A DNA stretch of 64,000 nucleotides from Ruminiclostridium josui JCM 17888 (GCF_000526495.1 NZ_JAGE01000001.1:3096001-3160000), one strand, 5' to 3'. Shown: positions 7,805 through 18,257, numbered from the stretch's first letter. Made by a program: numbers and translations. Notes: generated from the letters alone by a model not told the origin.

Positions 7805-10183
7805 ATGAATGAAAAAACTCAGAGAGTACTTGAATTTGATAAAATTATTGATAAATTAAAAGGCTTAACCGCATCTGAATTGGGGAGGGAGCTTGTTTTA
7901 GAGCTAACTCCTCAAACTGATTTCAGGACGGTTGAGAAAATGCTGTCAGAGACTAATGACGGTGTAAATTGTGTGTTAAAAAGAGGCTCACCGCCTCTTG
8001 GTGGGATTACGGATATAAGGATGACCCTTAAAAGACTTGATATGGGGGGAATACTGAATCCAAGCGAGTTACTGCGTATTGCAGGAGTATTAAGAGCCGC
8101 CAGAAGGCTAAAAGGATATGTTAACGATAAGCTGGATGAAAATAACACTAATGTTGTCAATGAACTGATATCCTGTCTTGAATCAAATCAGAGGTTGGAG
8201 CAGAGAATTGAGAACTGCATATTAAGCGAAGATGAGATTGCTGATAATGCAAGCCCTGCACTAAGCAGCATCAGACGTCAGATTAAGGAGCAGCAAGCGT
8301 CTATTAAGGATAAGCTGAATTCCATTATTCGTTCCACCAAATACCAGAAATTCATTCAGGAATCTGTCGTAACCATGAGAGGGGACAGATATGTAATACC
8401 AGTAAAACAGGAGCATAAGGGAGATATACCGGGGTTAGTGCATGATTCTTCTGCCAGTGGTGCAACATTGTTTATTGAGCCAATGGCGGTAGTTGAGGCG
8501 AACAACAGTATAAAACAGCTTAGGGTGAAGGAGCAAACGGAAATAGACAGGATACTAGCCGAGCTGTCTCAGGATGTTTCACTAATATTGCCTCAGCTGA
8601 ATGCAAACATGAGTATAATGGCAAGACTTGATTTTATTTTTGCAAAGGCAAAAATGGCAGTAGATTATAAATGTATTTGTCCCAGAATCAATGATAACGG
8701 AAAAATTATTATTAAAAAAGGAAGACACCCTCTTCTGGATCCTCAAAAAGTAGTACCAATTGATTTCTGGATTGGCGAAAAATTCAGTTCATTAATTGTT
8801 ACTGGCCCTAACACAGGGGGGAAAACCGTGTCTCTAAAAACAGTAGGACTGTTTACTTTAATGACACAGTCGGGGCTTCTGATTCCTGCAAATGAAGGAA
8901 CAGAGATGAGTGTGTTTGAAAAGATTTATGCAGATATTGGGGATGAGCAAAGCATCGAACAAAGCCTTAGTACATTTTCGTCCCATATGAAGAATATTGT
9001 GGATATACTAGGTGATGTCAATGAAAAGTCGCTGATACTGCTGGATGAATTAGGAGCAGGGACAGACCCTACAGAAGGGGCTGCTTTGGCTATGGCAATT
9101 CTTGAATCTCTGCACCAGATAGGTGCTACAACTCTGGCAACTACACACTATAGTGAACTCAAGGTCTATGCAATTTCTACAGTAGGAGTTGAAAATGCAT
9201 CCTGTGAATTTGATGTTGAAACCCTGAGACCAACTTACAGACTTCTTATTGGTGTGCTAGGAAAGAGTAATGCATTTGCCATTTCAAAAAGGCTTGGTCT
9301 GACAGATGACATAATCGAAAGGTCAAAGGAGTTTCTGTCTCAGGAGGACATAAGGTTTGAGGATATCCTGTTAAGTATAGAAAAGAATCGTAGCGAGGCC
9401 GAAAAAGAGAAAATGCGTGCTGAAAGCTACAGGCAGGAAGCGGAACGACTTAAAAAGGATTTGGAGGAGCAAAAAAGAAGATTAGCAGCCCAGAAGGAAA
9501 GCGAACTTCGCAAAGCTCGTGAAGAAGCTCGCCGTATTTTAACTGATTCAAAACGTCAGGCAGATGAACTGATTGCTGAAATGAAAAGACTGGCAAAGGA
9601 GCAGGAAGAGGCTGAAGTACGAAGACAAACAGAGGAACTTCGTCAAAGACTTAACAAGAGTATAAATAAATTGGATGATTCTTTGGTTGAGTCTATAATG
9701 CCAAGACAGGGCCTTGTGAAACCGCCTAAAAATCTCAAACCCGGTGATACCGTATTAATAGTAAACCTTAACCAGAAGGGTACGGTTTTATCGCTGCCGG
9801 ATAAAAACGGAGAAGCTCAGATTCAAGCTGGAATCATGAAAATAAATGTTCATATATCAAATCTAAAATTGGTAGATGAACAGAAGCAGCAGATACAAAG
9901 AACCGGAATGGGTAAAATAGGTGTTTCTAAAGCACAGAATATGTCTACTGAAATTGATTTGCGTGGAATGATGCTTAGCGAGGCCGTTGACGTTGTTGAT
10001 AAGTATCTTGATGATGCAAGTATAGCAGGTATGGGAGAAGTTACGCTTATACACGGAAAAGGTACTGGGGCTTTAAGAGCAGGACTCCATCAGCACTTGA
10101 AGCATAATCCTCATATAAAAAGCTTTAGACTAGGTAAACTAGGTGAAGGTGAAAACGGGGTTACGGTTGTTGAGCTTAAATAA
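7805..10183 (+). CDS. mutS2: MutS2 endonuclease/ATPase
   Basis: MutS2 acts on recombination intermediates and on stalled or collided ribosomes, not in mismatch repair. The 792-residue product has the MutS core with Walker A GPNTGGKTVS near residue 335 and Walker B LILLDELGAGTDP near 412, a long charged coiled coil (about 520-640), and a C-terminal Smr nuclease domain with the IDLRGMMLSEA and HGKGTG motifs. The ATG at 7805 has GGAAGGA 7 bases upstream; the in-frame ATG at 7775 would place that site inside the gene. The N-terminal MutS mismatch domain is absent, as expected. Confidence 0.93.
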   Translation: MNEKTQRVLEFDKIIDKLKGLTASELGRELVLELTPQTDFRTVEKMLSETNDGVNCVLKRGSPPLGGITDIRMTLKRLDMGGILNPSELLRIAGVLRAARRLKGYVNDKLDENNTNVVNELISCLESNQRLEQRIENCILSEDEIADNASPALSSIRRQIKEQQASIKDKLNSIIRSTKYQKFIQESVVTMRGDRYVIPVKQEHKGDIPGLVHDSSASGATLFIEPMAVVEANNSIKQLRVKEQTEIDRILAELSQDVSLILPQLNANMSIMARLDFIFAKAKMAVDYKCICPRINDNGKIIIKKGRHPLLDPQKVVPIDFWIGEKFSSLIVTGPNTGGKTVSLKTVGLFTLMTQSGLLIPANEGTEMSVFEKIYADIGDEQSIEQSLSTFSSHMKNIVDILGDVNEKSLILLDELGAGTDPTEGAALAMAILESLHQIGATTLATTHYSELKVYAISTVGVENASCEFDVETLRPTYRLLIGVLGKSNAFAISKRLGLTDDIIERSKEFLSQEDIRFEDILLSIEKNRSEAEKEKMRAESYRQEAERLKKDLEEQKRRLAAQKESELRKAREEARRILTDSKRQADELIAEMKRLAKEQEEAEVRRQTEELRQRLNKSINKLDDSLVESIMPRQGLVKPPKNLKPGDTVLIVNLNQKGTVLSLPDKNGEAQIQAGIMKINVHISNLKLVDEQKQQIQRTGMGKIGVSKAQNMSTEIDLRGMMLSEAVDVVDKYLDDASIAGMGEVTLIHGKGTGALRAGLHQHLKHNPHIKSFRLGKLGEGENGVTVVELK

Positions 10184-10205
10184 ATTCTATTGGCTACAGC
10201 TAAGG

Positions 10206-10234
10206 TTGACAATTTAAACAGGGTAAATTAGAAT
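10206..10234 (+). promoter_or_regulatory. sigma-A promoter for typA
   Basis: TTGACA (10206-10211), 17-base spacer, TAGAAT (10229-10234), about 100 bases before the typA start and after the mutS2 stop. Confidence 0.6.
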
Positions 10235-10338
10235 AATTAGTGGCTTTTTACTTTATATTAGATTTAAATGGTTTAATATGGCTTAAAAAGGAGATTGATT
10301 TATAGATAGTATATTAGGAGTAGCGAAGGAGAATTTTT

Positions 10339-12156
10339 GTGGATATCAGACAAGATATAAGAAACATAGCAATAATAGCACACGTTGACCATGGAAAGAC
10401 CACTTTGGTTGATGCTATGCTTAGGCAGAGCGGTATTTTCAGAGAAAACGAAGCTGTTGCTGAGAGAGTAATGGATTCCAATGACCTTGAAAAGGAAAGA
10501 GGAATTACAATACTTGCAAAGAATACTGCTGTCAATTATAACGGATTTAAAATCAATATTGTTGATACTCCCGGACATGCCGACTTCGGTGGAGAAGTTG
10601 AACGTGTACTAAAAATGGTTGATGGTGTTTTACTATTAGTTGATGCTTTTGAGGGTGCAATGCCACAGACAAGGTTTGTACTTAAAAAGGCATTACAACT
10701 GAATTTAAAGCCAATTGTTGTTGTAAACAAGATTGACAGACCAGAAGCAAGACCAGAGGAAGTTGTTGACGAGGTTCTGGAATTGTTTATTGAATTGGGT
10801 GCTGACGATGAACAATTGGAATTCCCGGTTATTTATGCTTCTTCAAGAGAAGGTTTTGCAGTTTGCGACCTTGGAGGGGAAAGAAGAGATTTAAAACCAT
10901 TATTTGATGTAATTATTGATAAGGTTCCTCCACCGCAGGGTGAACTGAGTGGAACTCTTCAGCTTTTGGTTTCAAATATTGACTATGATGAATATGTTGG
11001 AAGAATAGCTATAGGTAGAATTGAAAGAGGTTCGGTAAAGCTTGGCCAGCCTGCAATAATTTGCAAAAAGGAAGGAAATCAGCTTAACGCTAGAATAACA
11101 AAGCTTTATTGCTATGAAGGCCTCAAGAGAATTGAAACTGCAGAAGCAAAGCTGGGGGATATAGTTGCGGTTTCCGGTGTAGGTGATGTTACAATTGGAG
11201 ATACAATATGTGAAGTAGGCGCACCTGACCCATTGCCTTTTGTTGCTATTGACGAGCCTACTTTGTCAATGACATTTAGTGTAAATAACAGCCCATTTGC
11301 AGGAAGAGAGGGTACTTTTGTAACTTCAAGGCACTTGAGAGACAGACTTTTCAAAGAACTGGAAACAAATGTTAGTCTTAGAGTTGAAGAAACTGACTCT
11401 CCAGATGCATTTGTTGTTTCGGGCAGAGGTGAGCTTCACCTGTCAATATTAGTTGAAACAATGAGAAGGCAGGGATATGAATTCCAGGTTTCAAAACCGA
11501 CGGTTATTAATAAGGAAATTGACGGGGTATTAATGGAGCCTATTGAATATTTGATGATAGATGTTCCGGAAGAATTTATGGGAACAGTAATGGAAAAGCT
11601 TGGACAAAGAAAATCCGAGATGGTTAATATGACATCTGCAAACCAGGGGTATATGAGACTTGAATTCAAGATTCCCGCAAGAGGTTTGATTGGATACAGG
11701 TCAGAATTGCTTACCGATACTAAAGGAAATGGAATAATGAATCACGTATTCCATGGATATGAACCATACAAAGGTGAAATTCCTACAAGGACAAGAGGAT
11801 CATTGATTGCTTGGGAGGATGGCGAAGCTGTTACTTACGGGTTGTACAATGCTCAGGAAAGAGGAACTCTTTTCATAACACCGGGAACAAAGGTTTATGA
11901 AGGAATGATTGTTGGTGAGAATGCCAGATACGATGACTTAGTTGTAAATGTTTGTAAAAAGAAGCATGTTACAAATATGAGAGCTTCCGGCTCAGATGAA
12001 GCGTTGAGATTAACACCTCCTATAATTTTGAGCCTAGAACAGGCATTGGAATTTATTGCTGAAGATGAACTTGTAGAGATGACTCCAAAAAGTATTCGCT
12101 TAAGAAAAAAGATACTGGATACAGAAACAAGAGCGAAAATGAGAAGTAAAATGTAA
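10339..12156 (+). CDS. typA: ribosome-binding translational GTPase TypA/BipA
   Basis: 605 residues, full length. GTPase motifs are intact: G1 AHVDHGKTTLVD, G3 DTPGHADFGGE, G4 NKID. EF-G-like domains II, III and V and the BipA-specific C-terminal domain follow (GEAVTYGLYNAQERGTLFI). It associates with ribosomes and aids 50S assembly under stress or cold. The start is GTG, with GAAGGAG 7-8 bases upstream. A good promoter precedes it, so it is probably transcribed separately from mutS2. Confidence 0.93.
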   Translation: MDIRQDIRNIAIIAHVDHGKTTLVDAMLRQSGIFRENEAVAERVMDSNDLEKERGITILAKNTAVNYNGFKINIVDTPGHADFGGEVERVLKMVDGVLLLVDAFEGAMPQTRFVLKKALQLNLKPIVVVNKIDRPEARPEEVVDEVLELFIELGADDEQLEFPVIYASSREGFAVCDLGGERRDLKPLFDVIIDKVPPPQGELSGTLQLLVSNIDYDEYVGRIAIGRIERGSVKLGQPAIICKKEGNQLNARITKLYCYEGLKRIETAEAKLGDIVAVSGVGDVTIGDTICEVGAPDPLPFVAIDEPTLSMTFSVNNSPFAGREGTFVTSRHLRDRLFKELETNVSLRVEETDSPDAFVVSGRGELHLSILVETMRRQGYEFQVSKPTVINKEIDGVLMEPIEYLMIDVPEEFMGTVMEKLGQRKSEMVNMTSANQGYMRLEFKIPARGLIGYRSELLTDTKGNGIMNHVFHGYEPYKGEIPTRTRGSLIAWEDGEAVTYGLYNAQERGTLFITPGTKVYEGMIVGENARYDDLVVNVCKKKHVTNMRASGSDEALRLTPPIILSLEQALEFIAEDELVEMTPKSIRLRKKILDTETRAKMRSKM

Positions 12157-12178
12157 TTGCCGGGAATATGGACAAAAT

Positions 12179-12206
12179 TTGAAAAGAATATTATAGTATT
12201 TATTAT
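12179..12206 (+). promoter_or_regulatory. possible promoter for mltG
   Basis: TTGAAA (12179-12184), 16-base spacer, TATTAT (12201-12206), in the gap between typA and mltG. AT-rich surroundings make chance matches likely. Confidence 0.3.
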
Positions 12207-12244
12207 AAGAGTTTTTGAATTTTTAGAATGGAGTCACATATTTG

Positions 12245-13525
12245 ATGGATAGAAGATTAAAAGTATCATTGACAGGGATACTGACTGTGGTTGTTGGTAT
12301 ATTGCTATCAATACCAAATATCATGAACTATTTCGGAACTCTGTTGAAAGGTTTTGATGCTAAGTTTGGTTTGCTTAATGCGGTGTTTACGGCTGTAGGG
12401 CTTACTTTGGTTATTTTTGGATTATTTATAATATCAGCCGGATTGAAGAAGATGTCTTTCTGGCTGACCATTTTTATTGTTTTTGTATTTATTTTTACTG
12501 TGGGAGCCACTATAACTTTTAGGAGTACGGTTTCCACAGATACATCTGAGGCAGTAACCAAGGAAGTCAAAATAAAGGCTGATGCCGAAGGCGCAAAGAT
12601 GATTGACATACCTATGGGTTCAAATACCAAGACTATTGCGGAAATTCTTGCAAATGAAGGTATTATTAATAAACCTCAGATTTTTACAATTGTGTCAAAA
12701 ATTAACGGATTTGACGGCAAGTATCAAGCTGGTACCCATATTTTGAAACCGGGATTGGAATTCAACACTATAATGACAATACTTACTGGAAAGCCTGAAA
12801 GTAAAAAAGTAACCATACCTGAAGGCTTGAGCTACAGACAGATTGTCAATACCTTTGTTAAAAAGGAACTTGGTACTGCAGATAAATTTGATTATGCAAT
12901 GAAGTATCAAAAGTATGACTATGATTTTATAAAGGACATAAAAGACAGTAATAACCGTGAATTCAAGCTAGAAGGATATTTATTTCCCGATACATATGAA
13001 TTTGCAATGAATGCCAGTGAAAAGACAATAATAAATGTAATGCTTGAAAACTTTAATAACAAAGTAACAAAAGAGCATTATAAACGTGCCAAGGAATTAG
13101 GTATGACAATGGACGAGGTTATTACTCTTGCTTCAATAATTGAGAGAGAGGTAAGTAACACCCAGGAAAGAAGAGTTGTATCAGAAGTATTTCACAGGCG
13201 TTTGAAAGATAAGAATAAGAATCTGAGAAAGTTAGAGTCATGTGCTACTCTTCAATATATTTTCTTAAATACTGAGGGAAAGGTACATGAGGTAATAACA
13301 TACGAAGATAGGAATGTTAATAATCCGTATAATACTTATCTTAATCCAGGTTTACCACCAGGACCTATTTGCTCACCGAGTATTGACGCAATAAACGCAG
13401 CGTTGTATCCTGATGAGGATACGGATTACATGTTCTTCTTATCAGCAGGTGACGGAACTACTAAGTTCTCAAAAACTTATGCCGAACACTTAAAGGCTAT
13501 GAAGCAATACGGATTGGCAAAATAA
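12245..13525 (+). CDS. mltG: endolytic murein transglycosylase MltG (YceG-like)
   Basis: Cuts nascent peptidoglycan strands at the membrane. The YceG domain is clear: EGLSYRQIV, LEGYLFPDTYEF, the catalytic glutamate in LASIIEREV, and the C-terminal NPYNTYLNPGLPPGPI. The N-terminus has about three hydrophobic segments within the first 95 residues (near 8-25, 45-62 and 68-90), where family members usually have one. The ATG at 12245 is preferred to the TTG just before it. Position upstream of trmR matches the yrrL-yrrM order of Bacillus. A terminator closes the gene. Confidence 0.9.
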   Translation: MDRRLKVSLTGILTVVVGILLSIPNIMNYFGTLLKGFDAKFGLLNAVFTAVGLTLVIFGLFIISAGLKKMSFWLTIFIVFVFIFTVGATITFRSTVSTDTSEAVTKEVKIKADAEGAKMIDIPMGSNTKTIAEILANEGIINKPQIFTIVSKINGFDGKYQAGTHILKPGLEFNTIMTILTGKPESKKVTIPEGLSYRQIVNTFVKKELGTADKFDYAMKYQKYDYDFIKDIKDSNNREFKLEGYLFPDTYEFAMNASEKTIINVMLENFNNKVTKEHYKRAKELGMTMDEVITLASIIEREVSNTQERRVVSEVFHRRLKDKNKNLRKLESCATLQYIFLNTEGKVHEVITYEDRNVNNPYNTYLNPGLPPGPICSPSIDAINAALYPDEDTDYMFFLSAGDGTTKFSKTYAEHLKAMKQYGLAK

Positions 13526-13570
13526 TTATGCAAAAATTAATTAGACTGGCTTAAATGCCGGAAATGTATT

Positions 13571-13602
13571 AAATAAAGATGGCAGCAGCCATCTTTATTT
13601 TT
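13571..13602 (+). terminator. intrinsic terminator between mltG and trmR
   Basis: AAATAAAGATGGC (13571-13583) and GCCATCTTTATTT (13588-13600) form a perfect 13-bp stem with an AGCA loop, ending in a T run. It overlaps an in-frame ATG at 13579, showing that ATG is not the trmR start. Confidence 0.85.
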
Positions 13603-13629
13603 GACGTTGTAACTGATTGGAGCAATGAA

Positions 13630-14271
13630 ATGATTAATTACGAATACATTACTCAATATATAAGAGAGACTATCAAACCAAACACTGGATTGTTGGCTGA
13701 GCTTGAAGAATATGCTTCCAAGCATCATGTACCAATAATTCAGCCTGAGGTTGCAGCACTATTGAAGGTTATTGGAAATATGAAACGACCTACAAGAATT
13801 CTGGAAGTTGGGACAGCAATAGGATATTCTTCAATTTTATTTTCAGGATTTTTGCAGCAAAAGGGTATAATAGATACCATAGAGCGAAATGAAGAAATGA
13901 TTGAGATAGCAAGAAAAAATATAAAGCGTGCCGGACTTCAGGATACTATAAATGTAATTGCAGGCGATGCTCTAGAGGTTCTAGCCTGCCTTAACAAAAG
14001 CTATGATATGATATTTATTGATGCAGCAAAAGGACAGTACAGTGAGTTTTTTGAACATTGTAAGAGGATGCTTGCCCCAGGTGGAATTATTATTTCCGAT
14101 AATGTTCTATATAAGGGTATGACTGCAAGTGATGAGCTTGTGGTAAGAAGAAAGAGAACTATAGTTAACAGAATGAGAAGTTTCCTAAAGGAGCTTTGCC
14201 AGGATGAGTCATTTGAGACAGGTATAATTCCTATAGGAGACGGAGTAGCACTTAGCTATAATAAACAGTAA
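13630..14271 (+). CDS. trmR: SAM-dependent O-methyltransferase, TrmR-like (YrrM)
   Basis: 213-residue class I methyltransferase of the catechol-OMT-like group. SAM-binding motif I is RILEVGTAIGYSS; the metal-site region is FIDAAKGQYSEF and ISDNVLYKG. In Bacillus subtilis the member in this neighbourhood methylates 5-hydroxyuridine-34 of tRNAs to 5-methoxyuridine, a role supported here by the adjacent trhP-like gene. The ATG at 13630 has GGAG 7 bases upstream; an earlier ATG lies inside a terminator. Function is inferred from family plus context. Confidence 0.8.
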   Translation: MINYEYITQYIRETIKPNTGLLAELEEYASKHHVPIIQPEVAALLKVIGNMKRPTRILEVGTAIGYSSILFSGFLQQKGIIDTIERNEEMIEIARKNIKRAGLQDTINVIAGDALEVLACLNKSYDMIFIDAAKGQYSEFFEHCKRMLAPGGIIISDNVLYKGMTASDELVVRRKRTIVNRMRSFLKELCQDESFETGIIPIGDGVALSYNKQ

Positions 14272-14291
14272 ACAAATTTGTGGGAGGATTT

Positions 14292-15512
14292 ATGAATAAA
14301 GTTGAGCTTTTGGCTCCGGCGGGAAATCTTGAAAAGCTTAAAATGGCAATTATGTATGGTGCAGATGCGGTATATATTGGCGGACAGAAGTTTGGTTTAA
14401 GAGCATCTGCTGACAATTTCTCTCTTGAGGATATCAAGGAGGGACTTGATTTTGCACATCAGAGAGAATGTAAGGTTTATGTGACTGTTAATATAATTCC
14501 TCATAATGAAGATCTTGAGGGATTACCTGAATATATAAAGCAGCTTGATGAACTGGGAATAGATGCGGTTATAGTTTCTGATCCTGGAATTTTTGATATT
14601 GTACGTGAAAATGCTCCTGACATGGAGATTCATATAAGTACTCAGGCTAATAACACCAATTACGCCAGTGCTATGTTTTGGTACAGGCATGGGGCTAAAA
14701 GAATTGTTACTGCAAGGGAGCTTTCTCTTCAAGAAATAAGTGAAATCAGGTCAAAAATACCTGATGATTTGGATTTAGAGGCTTTTATCCATGGAGCTAT
14801 GTGCATTTCCTATTCAGGAAGATGCCTGCTCAGCAGCTATATGGCAGAACGTGATTCCAACAGAGGAGCATGTTCTCATCCTTGCAGATGGAAGTATCAT
14901 TTGGTTGAAGAAAAGCGTCCCGGTGAGTATTATCCGGTTTATGAGGATGAAAAGGGAACATATATATACAATTCCAAGGATTTGTGTATGATTGAACATA
15001 TTCCTGAATTAGTTAAAGCGGGTATTTACAGCTTTAAGATTGAAGGAAGAATGAAAAGCTCCTTTTATGTAGCTACAGTTGTAAGTGCCTACAGACAGGC
15101 TATTGATGCATATTTAGCTGACCCTGACAATTACAGGTTTGACCCTGAATGGCTGATAGAACTCTCAAAAGCCAGTCATAGGGAATATACCACGGGATTT
15201 TATTTTAATAAGACCACAGGTGCAGATCAGATATATAATACCAGTTCCTATATCAGAGAATACGACTTTGTTGGTATGGTACTGGAATATGATAAATCAA
15301 CCGGTATTGCAAAGATTGAGCAGAGAAACCGCATGATTGTAGGAGATGAAATAGAGGTGGTAAGCCCCCGAAAAGGCTATTTTACCCAAACTATTAAAGA
15401 AATGCACAATGAGGATGGAGAAAGTATCAGAACTGCACCTCATGCACAAATGATTGTATATATGCCTATTGATGAAGAAGTGGGGCCTTATACGATTTTG
15501 AGAAGGAAGTAG
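14292..15512 (+). CDS. U32 family protein, tRNA 5-hydroxyuridine synthesis TrhP-like (YrrO)
   Basis: 406 residues of the peptidase U32 family, whose bacterial members TrhP/YrrO hydroxylate U34 of tRNA with prephenate-dependent chemistry rather than act as collagenases. The start MNKVELLAPAGNLEKLKMAI is typical, and the cysteine set for an Fe-S cluster is present (GAMCISYSGRCLLS, GACSHPCRW). GGGAGG precedes the ATG, and the GTG at 14280 is too early. It lies 20 bases after trmR; together they would make ho5U then mo5U. Bacillus has two paralogues here (YrrN, YrrO); only the YrrO-sized one is present. Confidence 0.8.
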   Translation: MNKVELLAPAGNLEKLKMAIMYGADAVYIGGQKFGLRASADNFSLEDIKEGLDFAHQRECKVYVTVNIIPHNEDLEGLPEYIKQLDELGIDAVIVSDPGIFDIVRENAPDMEIHISTQANNTNYASAMFWYRHGAKRIVTARELSLQEISEIRSKIPDDLDLEAFIHGAMCISYSGRCLLSSYMAERDSNRGACSHPCRWKYHLVEEKRPGEYYPVYEDEKGTYIYNSKDLCMIEHIPELVKAGIYSFKIEGRMKSSFYVATVVSAYRQAIDAYLADPDNYRFDPEWLIELSKASHREYTTGFYFNKTTGADQIYNTSSYIREYDFVGMVLEYDKSTGIAKIEQRNRMIVGDEIEVVSPRKGYFTQTIKEMHNEDGESIRTAPHAQMIVYMPIDEEVGPYTILRRK

Positions 15513-15542
15513 ACATTAGCTATATAATTAACATTAAAACAT

Positions 15543-15578
15543 AAAAAAGAAGAATGCCAAATGGTATTCTTCTTTTTT
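15543..15578 (+). terminator. strong intrinsic terminator after trhP
   Basis: A 16-bp stem (one G-T pair) from AAAAAAGAAGAATGCC and its partner at 15563-15578, loop AAAT, ending in TTTTTT. Its symmetry lets it work in both directions. Confidence 0.9.
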
Positions 15579-15606
15579 ATATAATACATTATCTTATTTC
15601 AATCCA

Positions 15607-15645
15607 CAAACATTTGACATTTAAAGATTATAAATCAAATGTTTG
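15607..15645. promoter_or_regulatory. palindrome upstream of the cas promoter, possible operator
   Basis: CAAACATTTGA (15607-15617) and TCAAATGTTTG (15635-15645) are perfect inverted copies 17 bases apart, with no T tract. The half-site spacing of about 2.7 helical turns, 47 bases upstream of the -35 box, would suit a dimeric DNA-binding regulator of the cas operon. No regulator gene is adjacent. Confidence 0.4.
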
Positions 15646-15691
15646 ACTATATAAAAATTATATCAACAGAATAAAAATAAGTCAAAACCCA

Positions 15692-15720
15692 TTGACATAT
15701 TATTCCAAAAGTGATATATT
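15692..15720 (+). promoter_or_regulatory. sigma-A promoter of the cas operon
   Basis: TTGACA (15692-15697), exact 17-base spacer, TATATT (15715-15720). It lies ~115 bases before cas3 in a gene-free stretch, leaving a 5' leader of roughly 110 bases. The rest of 15579-15835 is AT-rich and shows nothing else clear. Confidence 0.7.
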
Positions 15721-15835
15721 CAAGATAATGTAATATATAGATAAAAATGTAAATTAATCATTCTGATTTTTATTACATTAATTATTATCTAACTATATTA
15801 AGAAAAGTTCAACATATTAAGAGGAGAGAAAAGCA

Positions 15836-18247
15836 ATGTATGTTGCTCATATAAGAGAAGACGGTACAAAACAAAGTGTCAAGGAGCATTTAGAGAATGT
15901 AGCTTTGCTATGTTCAACAGCTTGTAAAAAAATATCACTGGAGAATATGGGAAGATTAATCGGTCTGCTTCATGATATGGGAAAGGAAACAACAGAATTT
16001 AAAAATTATATAATATATAGTTTTCAATACCCTGAAGATAAGTCTCGTAGGGGAACAGTCGACCATGCTACCGCAGGTGCTAAATTTATTTACAAAACAT
16101 ATTATTGCTCAAAAAATCCTTATGAAAAGCTTACCGCACAAATTATCTGTCTTGTAATTTGCTCTCATCATGGAGGGTTAATCGATTGTATTGATTTAGA
16201 ATTGAGAGATAAATTTACTTCAAGAATGAATAGAGACGATTTAGAGATAAATTATGATGAAGCTATAAATAATTTTTTTCAGGATTGCTGTGAAATGAAT
16301 GAAATCTATAGGTTGTTCATGGAAGCCGTTCAGGAGATAAAAAATATTTTAACGAGAATTAGATTGGTATACGATAAAAAACATTTTGTTAAATTTTCTA
16401 TGGCACTATTAATTAAATTTTTACTCAGCTGCCTTATTGATGCGGATAGATATGATACATATAGTTTTATGGAATCAAAAGACATAATTGATAACGAACA
16501 GGGTATACTTAAAAACTGTCTATGGACAGTACTTTCGGAACATTTAAATAGAAAACTTGATGATTTACCAAAAATATCTAACATAGATTTACTACGAAAT
16601 TTAATTTCACAATCATGCAAAAGTTTTGCAAAAAATAATACAGGAATATACAAGCTTTTGGTACCTACAGGTGGAGGAAAAACACTTTCTAGCCTGAGAT
16701 ATGCCTTGGAGCATGCTAGGGAATTCAAGAAAGATAGAATTGTATACATAATACCTTTCACCACCATAATAGACCAGAATTCTAAAGAAATTAAGGATTT
16801 TCTGGATAGGGAGGATGTTGTTTTAGAGCATCATTCTAATCTGATAATGGACAATGATAATGAAGATTATAAGCTTTTGACGGAAAGATGGGATAGCCCA
16901 ATAATTCTGTCAACAATGGTACAGTTTCTAAATACTTTTTTTAACGGTGGAACTCAAAGTGTTAGAAGATTGCACAATCTTGTAAACTCAATAATTATCT
17001 TTGATGAAATCCAAGCCATTCCAATTAAGTGTATTAATATGTTTAACTATGCTATAAATTTCTTGTCTAAAGTTTGCAATACAACGGTTATTCTATGTAC
17101 AGCCACTCAGCCATTACTTTCTAAGACTGAAATGCCTGTATTTATTGAGAAGAATGCAGATATTATCCCTAATGCAGATGAAAAATTCAGATATTTTACA
17201 AGAACAAAGGTTATACCAAGAATTCGAGCTGGAGGTTACAGTATACAAGACCTAAAAGATTTTTCATTATGTTTGATGGAGAAGGTAAACAGTACTTTAA
17301 TTATACTAAATACAAAGAATGCAGCAAAAGAATTATTTAAAGCTATTAATAATGATAATTCAATGTTACCGGAGGAGAAAAAATCAATTGTATTTCACTT
17401 AAGTACTAATATGTGTCCTGCTCACAGAATAGAATCACTAAATAAAATAAGGGAAGTTCTTGGCAAGAAAAAAGTGATATGTGTTAGTACCCAATTGATT
17501 GAAGCAGGAGTAAACATTTCATTTGAGTGTGTTGTACGTTCTCTGGCAGGACTGGACAGTATTGCTCAGGCAGCTGGAAGATGTAATCGACATGCTGAGA
17601 GTAATTGCGGAAATGTTTTTGTTATAAATATGGATACAAGCAGTGAAAATGTAAGCAGACTTCTGGAGATAAAAGCAGGTCAGGATAAAACATTACGGAT
17701 TTTTGAAGAATATAATCAGAATCCGGAAGCTTTTGATTGTGACTTACTCTCACCAAAAGCTATTGCTAAATATTTCGAGTACTATTTCAATGAATTGAAA
17801 TTAGAAATGAATTATACCCTCCCTAAGCCATATGCTGATAAAACTATGTTTGATTTACTCTCTGAAAATAAGCAAGTTGTACAAGACTATATTGATAGAA
17901 AACAAGTAAAACCTGATTTGATGCTATATAATTCCTTTAAAACGGCAGGTGATTATTTCAGGGTTATAGACCAGAATACAGTTGGTGTAATTGTGCCTTA
18001 CGAAAAGGGAGAAGAGTTAATAACAAAAATTAATGGCAAATGCAATCTTAAAGATTTAAAAAAATATTTAAAGGAGGCTCAGCAGTACTCGGTCAATTTA
18101 TACGATCAGGAATATAGAATTTTGAATCACTCGGGAGCTTTTGTACAAGTGAATAACGGAGGGGTGATTGCACTGAGAAAGGAATTTTATGATAAAAACG
18201 TAGGAATTACCGCTGAAAACCAACAACAGGAATTTTTAAATTATTGA
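15836..18247 (+). CDS. cas3: Cas3 nuclease-helicase, type I-C
   Basis: Recruited by Cascade to nick, unwind and degrade invader DNA. N-terminal HD nuclease: H18, the HD pair at 46-47 (LLHDMGKE) and the later SHHGG near 110. C-terminal SF2 helicase: Walker A VPTGGGKT near 280, DEIQ box near 388, motif III CTATQP, and motif [13 protein letters not shown] near 580. At 803 residues it is a full-length HD-helicase fusion of the I-C kind. It is first in the operon, two bases ahead of the next reading frame. GAGGAGAG precedes the ATG. Confidence 0.95.
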   Translation: MYVAHIREDGTKQSVKEHLENVALLCSTACKKISLENMGRLIGLLHDMGKETTEFKNYIIYSFQYPEDKSRRGTVDHATAGAKFIYKTYYCSKNPYEKLTAQIICLVICSHHGGLIDCIDLELRDKFTSRMNRDDLEINYDEAINNFFQDCCEMNEIYRLFMEAVQEIKNILTRIRLVYDKKHFVKFSMALLIKFLLSCLIDADRYDTYSFMESKDIIDNEQGILKNCLWTVLSEHLNRKLDDLPKISNIDLLRNLISQSCKSFAKNNTGIYKLLVPTGGGKTLSSLRYALEHAREFKKDRIVYIIPFTTIIDQNSKEIKDFLDREDVVLEHHSNLIMDNDNEDYKLLTERWDSPIILSTMVQFLNTFFNGGTQSVRRLHNLVNSIIIFDEIQAIPIKCINMFNYAINFLSKVCNTTVILCTATQPLLSKTEMPVFIEKNADIIPNADEKFRYFTRTKVIPRIRAGGYSIQDLKDFSLCLMEKVNSTLIILNTKNAAKELFKAINNDNSMLPEEKKSIVFHLSTNMCPAHRIESLNKIREVLGKKKVICVSTQLIEAGVNISFECVVRSLAGLDSIAQAAGRCNRHAESNCGNVFVINMDTSSENVSRLLEIKAGQDKTLRIFEEYNQNPEAFDCDLLSPKAIAKYFEYYFNELKLEMNYTLPKPYADKTMFDLLSENKQVVQDYIDRKQVKPDLMLYNSFKTAGDYFRVIDQNTVGVIVPYEKGEELITKINGKCNLKDLKKYLKEAQQYSVNLYDQEYRILNHSGAFVQVNNGGVIALRKEFYDKNVGITAENQQQEFLNY

Positions 18248-18257
18248 GGTGATGATG

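Noticed and set aside
13579-13629. Upstream ATG for trmR
   Set aside because: It falls inside a 13-bp terminator stem; a ribosome site is placed for the later ATG at 13630.
16330-16767. 145-codon minus-strand frame inside cas3
   Set aside because: A shadow of cas3, with no ribosome site and low-complexity composition.
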